A stretch of 64,000 nucleotides of DNA from positions 908,125-972,124 of the forward strand of contig NZ_JAFCKJ010000001.1 of NCBI RefSeq assembly GCF_018130465.1, read 5' to 3'. Position numbers and translations under genes: made by a program. The DNA is from Bradyrhizobium canariense. GTDB lineage: Bacteria > Pseudomonadota > Alphaproteobacteria > Rhizobiales > Xanthobacteraceae. The notes below the pieces were generated by a model that saw only the letters and a program-made list of their open reading frames with translations, had not been told where the DNA came from and did no database searches. Shown here piece by piece: positions 33,849-42,649 of the stretch; the stretch's first letter is position 1, and each line of letters starts with the position of its first letter.

Positions 33849-34820
33849 TTAAACGCCCTGGTAGACCAGCCGGGTGAAGAAGCCGGGATCGATCACGAAC
33901 TGACCCCATATCGCGTCGAACGCTGCGGTCGGCTTCGCCGCGACGGTTTCGTCGCGCGTTCGTCCTTGCTTCTTGAGCCGGGCGACGTTGTCGCGGATTC
34001 CGCCGAGCATGTCGCGAAAGGCCTGGAACTCGGCTTTGTTGCTGACCGGCTTGCCATGCCCTGCGATGACAATCGTGTCCTTGTCCATCGCCGCGAGATT
34101 GGCGTCGCATGCAGCGATCATCCCGTCGATGCTGCCGCCGGTCGAATAGTCGATGAACGGATAGATGCCGTTCCAGAACATATCGGCGACGTGAACGACG
34201 TTGGCGTCTGTGAAGGTGACGGAGATGTCGCTGTCGGTGTGCGCAGGTCCGTAATATTTCAGATCGATCGAGGTTCCGTTGAGCTTGAGCGCGTGGCTGC
34301 CGGCAAAGACTTCACTGGGGATTCCGCCCGCACCGAGCGGAAGAAAATTATAATCCCAGTCCTCGACGCGCTCGACTTGGAGGAGATGCTTTCGGGTGTT
34401 TTCGTGCGCAATGATCCTGGCACCGGCTGCATGCAGCCATTCGTTGCCGTCGGCGTGATCGAAATGCCAGTGGGTGTTGACGAGGTGGGTGACGGGATCG
34501 GCGCCGAGATCGGTCAGCGCTTTGGTAAGCTGGGGTCGTGAGACACGGATGCCCGCATCGATCAGCACCTTGCCGTCGGGGCCGGTCAGGACGGCAATGT
34601 TGCCGCCGGAGCCTTCCAGCACGGTGATGTTGTTTCGGAGCTTGTGCGTGACGATCGGCGATACCGCAGCACTGTCCTTGATCAGGCTGACGATGCCTCG
34701 CGCTTCGGCGTAGGCTTGCCGGGGGGTAAGCCATCCCGCGGTGGCGGCGAACGTCGCGCCGCCGACGCAACACAGGCAAAACCCGCGTCGAGATAACGAG
34801 GCGACTTTTGGCGAACTCAT
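33849..34820 (-). CDS. Exported metallo-beta-lactamase-fold hydrolase
   Basis: This 323-residue protein begins with a twin-arginine-type signal (LSRRGFCLCCVGGATFAATAGW) and carries the metallo-beta-lactamase zinc motif HxHxDH in NTHWHFDHADGNEW (near residue 110). Other zinc ligands are the His in GPAHTDSDISV and GHGKPVS. The start at 34820 (MSSPKVASL) is preceded by GCGGGAATTGC. It precedes the frameshifted hydrolase by 50 bases on the same strand. Substrate unknown; the family includes lactonases, thioesterases and B3-type beta-lactamases. Confidence 0.88.
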   Translation of the reverse strand: MSSPKVASLSRRGFCLCCVGGATFAATAGWLTPRQAYAEARGIVSLIKDSAAVSPIVTHKLRNNITVLEGSGGNIAVLTGPDGKVLIDAGIRVSRPQLTKALTDLGADPVTHLVNTHWHFDHADGNEWLHAAGARIIAHENTRKHLLQVERVEDWDYNFLPLGAGGIPSEVFAGSHALKLNGTSIDLKYYGPAHTDSDISVTFTDANVVHVADMFWNGIYPFIDYSTGGSIDGMIAACDANLAAMDKDTIVIAGHGKPVSNKAEFQAFRDMLGGIRDNVARLKKQGRTRDETVAAKPTAAFDAIWGQFVIDPGFFTRLVYQGV

Positions 34821-34952
34821 GCAATTCCCGCTTTCTGAAGCGACAATCGACGGCGCCAATAATCGCCCCCGCTGTCAGCATGCAGAGTGGGACGAATGAA
34901 GTAGGCGGTCTATCACGATTGCACGATCGACCGTACTCGCGCGCGTGGTGCG

Positions 34953-35849
34953 TTACTCCTTCACCGCGCCGGTCAGCGACGACACGTAATAATCCACGAA
35001 CAGCGAGTAGAAGATCGCAACCGGCAGCGAGCCGAGCAGCGATCCCGCCATCAGCGCGCCCCACTGGTAGACGTCGCCGGTGACGAGCTCGGTCAGTATC
35101 GCGACCGGCACCGTCTTGTTGGCGCCGCTCTGGATGAAGGCGAGCGCGTAGATGAACTCGTTCCATGACAGCGTGAAGGAGAAGATGCCGGCAGAGATCA
35201 GGCCGGGCACCGCCAGTGGCAGCGTGATCCGGCGCAGGATCTGGAGCCTTGTGGCGCCGTCCACCAGTGCGCATTCCTCGAGCTCGTAGGGGATCGACTT
35301 GAAATAGCCGATCAGGAGCCAGGTGCAGAACGGCACCAGGAAGGTCGGATAGACCAGGATCAGGGCAAGCGGGCTGTCGAACAGGCCGAACTGCACGACC
35401 ACGGTTGCCAGGGGAATGAACAGGATCGACGGCGGCACGAGATAGGCGAGATAAATGCCGAGGCCGACATAGGGGCTGCCGCGGAAGCGCAGGCGTTCGA
35501 TCGCATAGGCGGCAAGCGTGCTCGCGATCAACGACAGCGTGGTCGAACCGATCGCGACCAGCATCGTCGTCCACAGCCAGCGTGGATAGGCGGTGTTGAA
35601 CAAGAGATGCTTGATGTGAGCAAGCGTCGGCGAGGAGATCCAGAACGGATTGTGCTCCTTGTAGTTCATCAGCTCCGCGTTCGGCTTGAACGACGTGATC
35701 GCCATCCAGTAGAACGGAAACAAGAGGATCAGCACGAAGCAGCCGAGCGGCAGGTAGATCATCATCAGCCGCCGCAGCCCGGAATCCCAGGCCATGGTGT
35801 CGGGCGGTGTGGTGGCGACGGCGGCCGGCTGCGCGGCGGTGTCAGTCAT
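34953..35849 (-). CDS. Carbohydrate ABC transporter permease, MalG type (second system)
   Basis: This 298-residue permease has six membrane helices and the EAA loop ELEECALVDGATRLQILRRI near residue 195. The N-terminal 25 residues are Ala/Thr/Pro-rich and cytoplasmic. The start overlaps the end of the first permease by eight bases, so they are coupled. The family ending SLTGAVKE is almost the same as in the first system (GLTAGAVKS), typical of CUT1 permeases. No ATPase gene follows; the next gene is a hydrolase. Confidence 0.92.
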   Translation of the reverse strand: MTDTAAQPAAVATTPPDTMAWDSGLRRLMMIYLPLGCFVLILLFPFYWMAITSFKPNAELMNYKEHNPFWISSPTLAHIKHLLFNTAYPRWLWTTMLVAIGSTTLSLIASTLAAYAIERLRFRGSPYVGLGIYLAYLVPPSILFIPLATVVVQFGLFDSPLALILVYPTFLVPFCTWLLIGYFKSIPYELEECALVDGATRLQILRRITLPLAVPGLISAGIFSFTLSWNEFIYALAFIQSGANKTVPVAILTELVTGDVYQWGALMAGSLLGSLPVAIFYSLFVDYYVSSLTGAVKE

Positions 35850-36798
35850 TGCTCTCTCCCTGCTGCCATTTGCGGCGCGCCAGGCCGAAATAAGAGAACA
35901 GCGTCGCGAACACCAGGAACGGGATCATCGACACCGCGATCGCCGCACCTTCGCCGAGTTCGCCACCGGCGATGCCGCGCTGGAAGGCCAGCGTCGCCAG
36001 CAGGTGAGTCGAGTTCACCGGACCGCCTCGGGTGATGGCATAGACGAGCTGGAAGTCGGTGAAGGTGAAGATGATCGAGAAGGTCATGACGATGGCGAGG
36101 ATCGGCATCATCATCGGGAAGGTGATGTAGCGGAAGCGTTGCCAGGCGCTGGCGCCATCGAGCATTGCGGCCTCGTAGAGTGAGGGCGAGATGGTCTGCA
36201 AGCCGGCGAGCAGCGAGATCGCGACGAAGGGGATGCCGCGCCAGATATTGGCGGCGATCAGCGAGAAACGCGCCGGCCAGGGCGAGCCGAGGAAGTCGAC
36301 ATTGGTCGTGCGCCAATGCAGCACGTCAACCAGCAGGTAGGAGATGATCGAGAATTGCGGATCGTAGATCCACCAGAACGCCAGCGCCGAGAGCACCGTC
36401 GGCACGATCCAGGGCATCAGGATGATCGCCCGCAGCAGGCTCTTGAACGGAAAATGGTTGTTGAGCAACAGCGCAAGCCAGAAGCCGAGCGCGAACTTCC
36501 CGAAGGTCGCGATTGCGGTGTAGACCACGCTGTAGAAGACGGCGTTCCACCACAGGGGATCGGTGAGCAGATACTGAAAATTCTCGAAGCCCACGAAGAC
36601 GCCGCGCCGGCCGATCGTGGTGTCGGTGAATGCGAGCCAGATGCCGAGACCCAGCGGATAGGTCAGGAACACCGCGAGTAGCCCGATCGCCGGCGCGAGG
36701 CACATTACAATCAGGAACGGCTTGTAGTCGAACAAGCGCACCAGCCAGGAGGGCTGCCGTCGTGCGAGGGCGAGAGTGGGAAGTGTGGTCACGGACAT
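35842..36798 (-). CDS. Carbohydrate ABC transporter permease, MalF type (second system)
   Basis: This 318-residue permease has six or seven helices and the EAA loop LYEAAMLDGASAWQRFRYI near residue 215, followed by the usual P-containing helix. The short N-terminal tail has LARRQPSWLVRLFDYKPFL before helix 1. It lies between the binding-protein gene (with a palindromic repeat between) and the MalG-type permease (overlap eight bases). It should form the second importer with these partners. Confidence 0.93.
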   Translation of the reverse strand: MSVTTLPTLALARRQPSWLVRLFDYKPFLIVMCLAPAIGLLAVFLTYPLGLGIWLAFTDTTIGRRGVFVGFENFQYLLTDPLWWNAVFYSVVYTAIATFGKFALGFWLALLLNNHFPFKSLLRAIILMPWIVPTVLSALAFWWIYDPQFSIISYLLVDVLHWRTTNVDFLGSPWPARFSLIAANIWRGIPFVAISLLAGLQTISPSLYEAAMLDGASAWQRFRYITFPMMMPILAIVMTFSIIFTFTDFQLVYAITRGGPVNSTHLLATLAFQRGIAGGELGEGAAIAVSMIPFLVFATLFSYFGLARRKWQQGESND

Positions 36799-36832
36799 CG
36801 GGTCGTTGTCCTGTCGTTGAATTCCGCCACAC

Positions 36833-36919
36833 CGTCATTTGCGAGCGAAGCGAAGCAATCCAGTCTGTTTCCGCGGTTGCAGTCTGGATTGCTTCGCCGC
36901 TACGCTCATCGCAACGACG
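36833..36919. repeat. Palindromic repeat between binding protein and permease
   Basis: Two imperfect inverted arms, from CGTCATTTGCGAGCGAAG (36833 on) and ending TACGCTCATCGCAACGACG (36901-36919), enclose AGCAATCCAG and its complement CTGGATTGCT. This is the 'GCGAGCGAAGC' type of intergenic repeat common in Rhizobiales. Placed between the binding-protein and permease genes, it could reduce permease expression, as in the first ABC operon. Confidence 0.7.
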
Positions 36920-36938
36920 GCCGTCTTGTCCTCTGGCG

Positions 36939-38282
36939 TTACTTCTGCCGCCGGAAGTACCGCTTGCAGCGCTGCTCGGCTTCTGCAGCCGCGGCTTCCG
37001 GCGTCGCTGCACCGGTCGCGACCGAGGCGAACATCTGCACCGTCACATAGTCCGCGCGGACGGCGCCGGTGGCGGTCGAGATCGGGCCTTTGTAACCGGC
37101 GTAATATTTGCTGTTCATTGTGTCCTTGAAGATCGCGACCTTCGGGTCGCCCTTCCACACCGCCGCGTCGGCATAGGCCGCCAGCGGTTGCGACCAGTAG
37201 CCGCTGTTGGCGTTGAGCCATGGCTCGTACTGCTCCTTCTCCAGCATGAACAGCAGGAAGGCTTTCGCCGCATTGGGATACTGGCTGTGCTTGAACACCA
37301 TGGCGTTCAGCGTCAGTCCGGACATCGGCGAGGCCGGCGCAAGGAACTTCGGTAACAGCTGATGCTCGGAATCTTCTGCAATCGCCGCCAGTGCTGGATC
37401 GTTCTTCAGCGAAAAATACAGCGAGACGCCGTTGGCGGTCAGGCCGATTTCTTGTGACGAGTAGGCGCGATTGTTGCTGACGTCATTCCAGGACGGCGTG
37501 CCGGCGATGAAGGTCGGATAGAGCTCCTTCACATAGTTCAGCGCCGCGATCGTTTCCTTGCTGTTGATGGTGACATTGCCTTCCTCGTCCAGCAGCGAGG
37601 AGTTGTGCGACCACATCATCCAGTCCGCGAAGCCGTTGCCGTCGCCCACGGCATTGCCCAGCGCGAAGCCGGCGGGCTTGCCAGCCTTCTGCAGCTTCTT
37701 GCAGAGATCGAGGAACCCGCCCAGGTCTTCCGGCGCCTTGTCGAACCCGACGGATTTGAGAATCGACTTGCGATAGATCAGGGGACCGGCGGTGGCCCCG
37801 AACGGGAGCCCGATCCAGGTATCGCTCTTGGCCTTCTTGCCGTAGGCCTTCGCAAGGTTCTGCCAGCCGCCGTAGCGTTTGCCTAGATAGTCTGCGACGT
37901 CGGTCAGCTCGACCAGCTTGTCGACATAGATGTGCGGTGCGTCGGAGAAGCCGATGATGATGTCGGGACCCGCGCCGGAATTCGATGTCACCGCGGTCTG
38001 CTGGTTGATGTCTTCCCAGCCGACGAAGTCGACCTTGATCTCGACGCCGGTCTCCTTGGTGAATTTTGCCGCATTGGCGCGGAACACATCCTCGTCGGCC
38101 TGGACGAAGCGGACCGGTCGCAGCATGCGCAGGGATGCGCCTTTCTCGATCGGCAGTTTCGGTGTGGGGACGTCCGCGGCCTTGATCGCGGATTGGGCGT
38201 TCGCCGGAGCACCGGTTGCTGCGATTGCAGCAGCGGACAGGCCCAGCGCCAAGGCATCACGACGTGTGATGTCGTTCCTCAT
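36939..38282 (-). CDS. Extracellular solute-binding protein of the second ABC importer
   Basis: This 447-residue protein has a twin-arginine-like signal (NDITRRDALALGLSAAAIAATGAPANAQ) and the family 1 binding-protein fold: FTKETGVEIKVDFVGWEDIN, GAGPDIIIGFSDAPHIY, YRKSILKSVGFDKAPED. It supplies the two permeases downstream. A D-2-hydroxyacid dehydrogenase gene lies upstream on the same strand, suggesting that the substrate is a sugar acid or hydroxyacid. Cys residues at DLCKKLQ and EQRCKRY are unpaired in context. The ATG at 38282 follows GGGAGGAACCG. Confidence 0.92.
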   Translation of the reverse strand: MRNDITRRDALALGLSAAAIAATGAPANAQSAIKAADVPTPKLPIEKGASLRMLRPVRFVQADEDVFRANAAKFTKETGVEIKVDFVGWEDINQQTAVTSNSGAGPDIIIGFSDAPHIYVDKLVELTDVADYLGKRYGGWQNLAKAYGKKAKSDTWIGLPFGATAGPLIYRKSILKSVGFDKAPEDLGGFLDLCKKLQKAGKPAGFALGNAVGDGNGFADWMMWSHNSSLLDEEGNVTINSKETIAALNYVKELYPTFIAGTPSWNDVSNNRAYSSQEIGLTANGVSLYFSLKNDPALAAIAEDSEHQLLPKFLAPASPMSGLTLNAMVFKHSQYPNAAKAFLLFMLEKEQYEPWLNANSGYWSQPLAAYADAAVWKGDPKVAIFKDTMNSKYYAGYKGPISTATGAVRADYVTVQMFASVATGAATPEAAAAEAEQRCKRYFRRQK

Positions 38283-38302
38283 CGGTTCCTCCCTATATGT
38301 TT

Positions 38303-38332
38303 CCCTTCCCGGCGTTGATCGCCGGTGAAGGG
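38303..38332 (-). other. Hairpin between dehydrogenase and binding-protein genes
   Basis: A stem of CCCTTCCCGGCG with CGCCGGTGAAGGG (one mismatch) and a five-base loop lies 21 bases before the binding-protein start. It has no T-run on the coding strand, so it may protect the 5' end of a processed binding-protein transcript. Confidence 0.5.
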
Positions 38333-38369
38333 TCTTTCCGGTTTCCGGCGCGCCTTCGCGGCCGGCCGC

Positions 38370-39413
38370 CTAGCTGTTCGGGCCGCGGTCCATGCTGACA
38401 GGCTGCCAGCGGCGGAGCGCGGTGTCTTGCAGCACCGACGGATTGACGCAGCTTACCGGCCACATGCCCTGAAGCACCAGTGACAATTCGTAGCCCACCC
38501 GGCGCTTGCGCGCCTCGTCAAACCGTGCCGAGGCGGAGGCGACATGGGCGGTCAGGGTCACATTTTCCATGCTGAAGATAGGGTTGTTGTGCGAGGGCGG
38601 TTCCTTCTCCAGCACGTCGAGGGCGGCATGGGCGATCCAGCCCTCCTGGAGCGCCTTGATCAGGCTTTCCTCGTCCACGGTGGCGCCGCGGCCCGTGTTG
38701 ATGAAGACCGAGCCCTTCTTCATCTGCCGGAAGTGCTTCTCGGTGAGCATGTGATGCACCTCGGGCCGGGCGGGGGCGTGCATCGAGACGAAGTCGGATT
38801 GCGACAACACCTCGTTCAGCGTCGCCGGAATCACGCCGTGGTCGGACATCAGCGTTTCCTGGATGAAGGGATCGTAGGCCATCATGCGCAGGCCGAACGG
38901 CGCCGCGCGCTTCGCAACTGCACGCGCCACGCGGCCGAACGAGATGAAGCCGAGCGTCTGACCCATCAACCGCGGAATCTTCGACAACGCCGGCCGGCCC
39001 TCGGCCCAGCGGCCGCTGCGCACCATCCGGTCCTGCTCGACCAGCCGGCGGAAGCCCGCGAGCAGCAGCATCATGGCATGGTCGGCGACCTCTTCGATGA
39101 ACGTGTCGGGGATGTTGGTGACGGGAATGCCGCGCGCGGTCGCGGCCTTGATGTCGACGCTGTCGACGCCGACCGAGCCGAGCGTGATGACCTTGCAGGT
39201 CTCCAGCGCGTCTATGATGGTCTTGGTGATCGGGATGCCCTTGGCGTAGATGGCGTCGGCGGTCTTCGCGGCGGCGATGAACCCGGCCTCGTCGGCCGGC
39301 GCCTCGACGATCTCGGCGTCGATCGGATCGAGCGCCTCGCGCTCGTAGGAATAATCGCTGCTCGCGACGGTGAAGCTCGCGCCCTTCGGCGTCACCACCC
39401 GGTATTTCGGCAT
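38370..39413 (-). CDS. D-2-hydroxyacid dehydrogenase (CtBP-like branch)
   Basis: This 347-residue NAD(P)-dependent dehydrogenase has the catalytic set: Arg in NTGRGATVDEESLI, Glu in DVLEKEPPS and His in LTAHVASASARF. The Rossmann glycine motif is odd: LGFISFGRVARAV, so the usual GxGxxG reads SxGxxA. It probably oxidises or reduces a 2-hydroxy/keto acid related to the substrate of the ABC importer that follows on the same strand (87 bases). The ATG at 39413 has GGAGCAGGA upstream (CAT complement at 39411-39413). Confidence 0.88.
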   Translation of the reverse strand: MPKYRVVTPKGASFTVASSDYSYEREALDPIDAEIVEAPADEAGFIAAAKTADAIYAKGIPITKTIIDALETCKVITLGSVGVDSVDIKAATARGIPVTNIPDTFIEEVADHAMMLLLAGFRRLVEQDRMVRSGRWAEGRPALSKIPRLMGQTLGFISFGRVARAVAKRAAPFGLRMMAYDPFIQETLMSDHGVIPATLNEVLSQSDFVSMHAPARPEVHHMLTEKHFRQMKKGSVFINTGRGATVDEESLIKALQEGWIAHAALDVLEKEPPSHNNPIFSMENVTLTAHVASASARFDEARKRRVGYELSLVLQGMWPVSCVNPSVLQDTALRRWQPVSMDRGPNS

Positions 39414-39664
39414 GTCCTGCTCCCGATTTGGTTTCTTGTTGCGACCCGGCCTTCGTGCGGGCCTTTGCGTCTTTTACGCGAAATCGGGTTGCCTGCGTAC
39501 AATCGCCGGTTGCCGTTGCGTCGATTTGTGCGACTCCTCCCAGGTTTTCTCAGGGCTTCTACGGGCGTCCCGTAACAGGTTGCTAAGGGGTCCCCACTAA
39601 AAGTTGATTCAATTGCGATCGATTCACTCGCGCGTCCTTATCCCTTTGTTGCCGGAGCCATCCC

Positions 39665-41350
39665 GTGAAATTGAGCAATCTGAAGATCGCCCCCAAGCTC
39701 GGCATTCTCGTCGGCGTCACCTTGTTCGGTCTCTGCATTTCCGGGGTCCTCGCCGGATACCTGATGAAGCAGGAGATGGTGAACGCCCGCATCGATCAGG
39801 CCAAGGCGATCGTGGAGATGGGGCGCAACTACGCCGCCGCCCTCAAGAAGCGGGTCGACGCCGGCGAGCTGACGAAGGACGCGGCCATGGCCGAACTTCG
39901 CCGCTACGGCAATGCGATGACCTACGACAACGGCTCGGGCTATTTGTTCGGCACGTCCTATGAGGGCATCACGCAGCTCGCGCCCGATCCGAAGCAGATC
40001 GGCAGCAACCGCATGGATGTCGTGACCAACGGCCGCAAGCTGTCTGTCGAGTTGATGGACGGCGTCAAGGCCAACGGTTCGATCCTGCTGTACTATGAAT
40101 ATGTGAAGCCCGGCCAGGAGAAGCCGATCCGCAAGCTCGGCTACGCCGTCGCGGTCCCCGGCCTCGACATGTATCTCGGCACCGGTGCCTATCTCGATGA
40201 CATCGACGCCAAGATGGGTCCGGTCTACTGGCTGCTCGGCTTCGCCATGCTCGGCATCGTCATCGTCGCCGGCAGCGTTGCCTGGCTGATCGGTCGCAGC
40301 ATCAGCCGCCCGCTCGCCCTGCTCGGAGCCCGCATGAAGGATCTGGCCGACGGCAAGCTCGACGGCGACATTCCCGGCGTCGGCCGGGGCGACGAGGTCG
40401 GCGCGATGGCGTCGACCGTCCAGATCTTCAAGGACAACGCACTGCGCATTCGCGAGATCGAGAAGAGCGAAGCCGATGCCAAGGATCGCGCCGTGGCGGA
40501 ACGTCGCAGCGCGATGGAGGGCATCGCCAGCGACTTCGAACGCAGCGTCAACGGCATCGTCCGCTCGGTCTCCTCGGCCGCGACGGGCATGCAAGCCACG
40601 GCGCAATCGATGACCGCGACCGCCAGCGACGCCTCTTCGCGTGCGGCGACCGTCGGCGCGGCCTCGCAGAGAGCGTCGGGCAATGTTGGCACGGTTGCCG
40701 CGGCTGCCGAAGAGCTGTCGAGCTCGGTCGCGGAAATCTCCCGTCAGGTCACCCGCTCGACCGAAGTGGCGAGCCGCGCCGTCAACGACGCCGAGCGCAC
40801 CAATGCCACGGTGCAGGAACTCTCCACCGGCGCCGAGAAGATCGGCGAAGTGGTCAAGCTGATCCACTCGATCGCGGCACAGACCAATCTGCTCGCCCTC
40901 AACGCCACCATCGAGGCGGCGCGTGCCGGTGAGTCCGGCCGCGGATTTGCCGTCGTCGCTTCCGAAGTCAAGGCCCTCGCCAACCAGACCGCCAAGGCGA
41001 CCGAGGAAATCTCCGCCCAGGTCGCGGCGATGCAGACCTCGACCAGCGATGCGGTCGCCGCCATCGGCGGCATCACCCAGACTATCGCCGAGATGAGCGA
41101 GATCACCGCGGGCATTTCCGCGTCGATCGAGCAGCAGGGCGAGGCGACCCGCGAGATCGCCCGCAACATTCAGTCGGTCGCGGCCGGATCGAACGAGATC
41201 AACGCCAATATCGGCAGCGTCACCTCGGCCGCGGAAGCGACCGGCACGGCGGCAACCGACGTGCTCACCAACGCCCGCGAGCTGGACAGCCAGTCCGGCG
41301 CGCTGCGCAGCGCAGTCGACGGCTTCCTCGCCAAGGTGCGTGCGGCGTAA
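39665..41350 (+). CDS. Methyl-accepting chemotaxis protein with single Cache domain
   Basis: This 561-residue chemoreceptor has a first membrane helix ([20 protein letters not shown]), a periplasmic sCache_2-type domain (residues about 35-185: [54 protein letters not shown] in parts), a second helix ([18 protein letters not shown]), HAMP (residues about 210-265) and a signalling domain with the tip [20 protein letters not shown]. It senses small molecules, probably carboxylates, and controls CheA. The start is GTG at 39665. No che genes are near. A half-palindromic element follows the stop. Confidence 0.93.
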   Translation: MKLSNLKIAPKLGILVGVTLFGLCISGVLAGYLMKQEMVNARIDQAKAIVEMGRNYAAALKKRVDAGELTKDAAMAELRRYGNAMTYDNGSGYLFGTSYEGITQLAPDPKQIGSNRMDVVTNGRKLSVELMDGVKANGSILLYYEYVKPGQEKPIRKLGYAVAVPGLDMYLGTGAYLDDIDAKMGPVYWLLGFAMLGIVIVAGSVAWLIGRSISRPLALLGARMKDLADGKLDGDIPGVGRGDEVGAMASTVQIFKDNALRIREIEKSEADAKDRAVAERRSAMEGIASDFERSVNGIVRSVSSAATGMQATAQSMTATASDASSRAATVGAASQRASGNVGTVAAAAEELSSSVAEISRQVTRSTEVASRAVNDAERTNATVQELSTGAEKIGEVVKLIHSIAAQTNLLALNATIEAARAGESGRGFAVVASEVKALANQTAKATEEISAQVAAMQTSTSDAVAAIGGITQTIAEMSEITAGISASIEQQGEATREIARNIQSVAAGSNEINANIGSVTSAAEATGTAATDVLTNARELDSQSGALRSAVDGFLAKVRAA

Positions 41351-41368
41351 GGCTTGCTGTCTCCGGAA

Positions 41369-41417
41369 TACTGGATCGTCCGCCCCAGTGCGCAATTGCG
41401 CACAAGGCGGACGATGA
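41369..41417. repeat. Half palindromic element with GTGCGCAATTGCGCAC loop
   Basis: The stem TCGTCCGCC (41376-41384) pairs with GGCGGACGA (41406-41414), and the loop contains the perfect 16-mer palindrome GTGCGCAATTGCGCAC (41388-41403). The flanks TACTGGAT and GATGAC match the right half of the element at 30741-30840, which has a TCAA loop instead. It may serve as the terminator between the convergent chemoreceptor and Bug genes. Confidence 0.72.
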
Positions 41418-41437
41418 CAGCTTCCTGGTGGCGCCCC

Positions 41438-42415
41438 CTACTGCTTCTCGATCCCCGCCTCCCGGATCAGCCTCTCCCACAACACGAGCTGCTCGTTCAC
41501 GAACGTGCCGAGCTGCTCCGGCGTGCCCGAAAACGCGTCCATGCCGAGGGTGGCCAGCTGGGCCTTGATCTCCGGCTTCTCGACGATCTTCCGGATCTCG
41601 GCGTTGAGCCGCGTCACGATCTCCTTGGGCATGCCGGCGGGGCCGAAATAGCCCTGCCACGACGAGATGTCGAAGTCCGGCACGCCGGCCTCCTGCATCG
41701 AGGGCAGGGTCGGCACCAGCGATGAGCGGTCCTTCGTCGTGACGGCGAGCGCGCGTAGCGCGTTGCCCTGGACATGCGGCAGGCCGGTCAGGATGTCCAC
41801 GAACATCATCGAGACGCGGCCACCCATGACGTCGTTGAGCGCCGGCGGCGAGCTCTTGTAGGGCACGTGCAGGAGGTCGAGCCCGGCATTGTGCGCAAAG
41901 GTCGCACCCGACACGATCGCCGAGGACGAGCCCGAGGCGTAGCTCAGCTTGCCCGGATTGGCCTTGCCGTAGGCGACGAGCTCGCCGACGGTCTTGGCCG
42001 GCACCTCCGGGTGGATCACCAGCATGAAGGGCAGGTCGCCGGTGCGCGCGATCGGGGTGAAGTCCTTGACCGGATCGTAGGTCAGGTTCTTGAGCAGATA
42101 GGGATTGGCCGAATGCGTGGTGTTGGTGGTCACCAGCAGCGTGTAGCCGTCGGGCGCGGCGCGCGCGACATAGGTCGCGGCGATCATGCCGTTGGCGCCC
42201 GCCTTGTTCTCGATGACGATGCCGACGCCCAGTGCCTGCGACAAATGCTGCGAGATCAGCCGCGTCGTGGTGTCGGTGCCGCTGCCGGCCGCGAACGGCA
42301 GCACCAGCGTGATGTTGCGGCTCGGATAGGTGTCGGCCTGCGCAGCGGATGCGGCGGCGAGACAAAGGGCGGCCGCGCCGGCGGTGCGCAGGGCTCGGAT
42401 CAGTGATGACAGCAT
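41438..42415 (-). CDS. Bug-type (TctC family) tripartite tricarboxylate binding protein
   Basis: This 325-residue periplasmic protein has a signal peptide (ALRTAGAAALCLAAASAAQA) and Bug-family blocks: YPSRNITLVLPFAAGSGTD, ENKAGANGMIAATYVARAAPDGYTLL (in parts), YKSSPPALNDVMGGRVSMMF. It binds an organic acid for a tripartite tricarboxylate transporter; the membrane subunits TctA and TctB are not in the window. Orphan Bug proteins are common in these genomes. I chose the ATG at 42415; the open frame to 42463 lacks a better ribosome site. Confidence 0.92.
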   Translation of the reverse strand: MLSSLIRALRTAGAAALCLAAASAAQADTYPSRNITLVLPFAAGSGTDTTTRLISQHLSQALGVGIVIENKAGANGMIAATYVARAAPDGYTLLVTTNTTHSANPYLLKNLTYDPVKDFTPIARTGDLPFMLVIHPEVPAKTVGELVAYGKANPGKLSYASGSSSAIVSGATFAHNAGLDLLHVPYKSSPPALNDVMGGRVSMMFVDILTGLPHVQGNALRALAVTTKDRSSLVPTLPSMQEAGVPDFDISSWQGYFGPAGMPKEIVTRLNAEIRKIVEKPEIKAQLATLGMDAFSGTPEQLGTFVNEQLVLWERLIREAGIEKQ

Positions 42416-42495
42416 GCGTGGTCGTTCCCTCTTTTTCGTTGGCGGGGAACCTAGCCGGTCCACATCAAAACCGGAAGACGCGAGTTAACCTGGTC

Positions 42496-42625
42496 CCGTG
42501 CCCCGGACGCAGCGCAGCGCTTCTTCAGCGGTGCGCTGCAGAGCCGGGGCCCATGCCGCGGCAAACTGGGTCCCGGTTCAGCAGCGCATCACTGCGTGCT
42601 GCGCTGCTGAACCGGGACACGAGAC
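42496..42625. repeat. Compound palindrome with two long hairpins
   Basis: Hairpin one spans 42501-42549 (CCCCGG ... CCGGGG outer, GCAGCGCA with TGCGCTGC inner). Hairpin two spans 42572-42616 with a 17-base-pair perfect stem (CCCGGTTCAGCAGCGCA and its complement). Between them lie CCCAT and ATGCCGCGGCAAACTGGG, so the parts can form a cloverleaf-like fold as at 11654 and 62466. It lies between the Bug and EamA genes. Confidence 0.72.
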
Positions 42626-42649
42626 TTGTCGTGCGCCCGCGTCGCGGAA

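Noticed and set aside
34859-35574. A 408-codon minus-strand frame (34348-35574) across the MBL and permease genes
   Set aside because: It is out of frame with both the permease (EAA loop) and the metallo-hydrolase (HxHxDH motif), and crosses the gap between them; it is a shadow.
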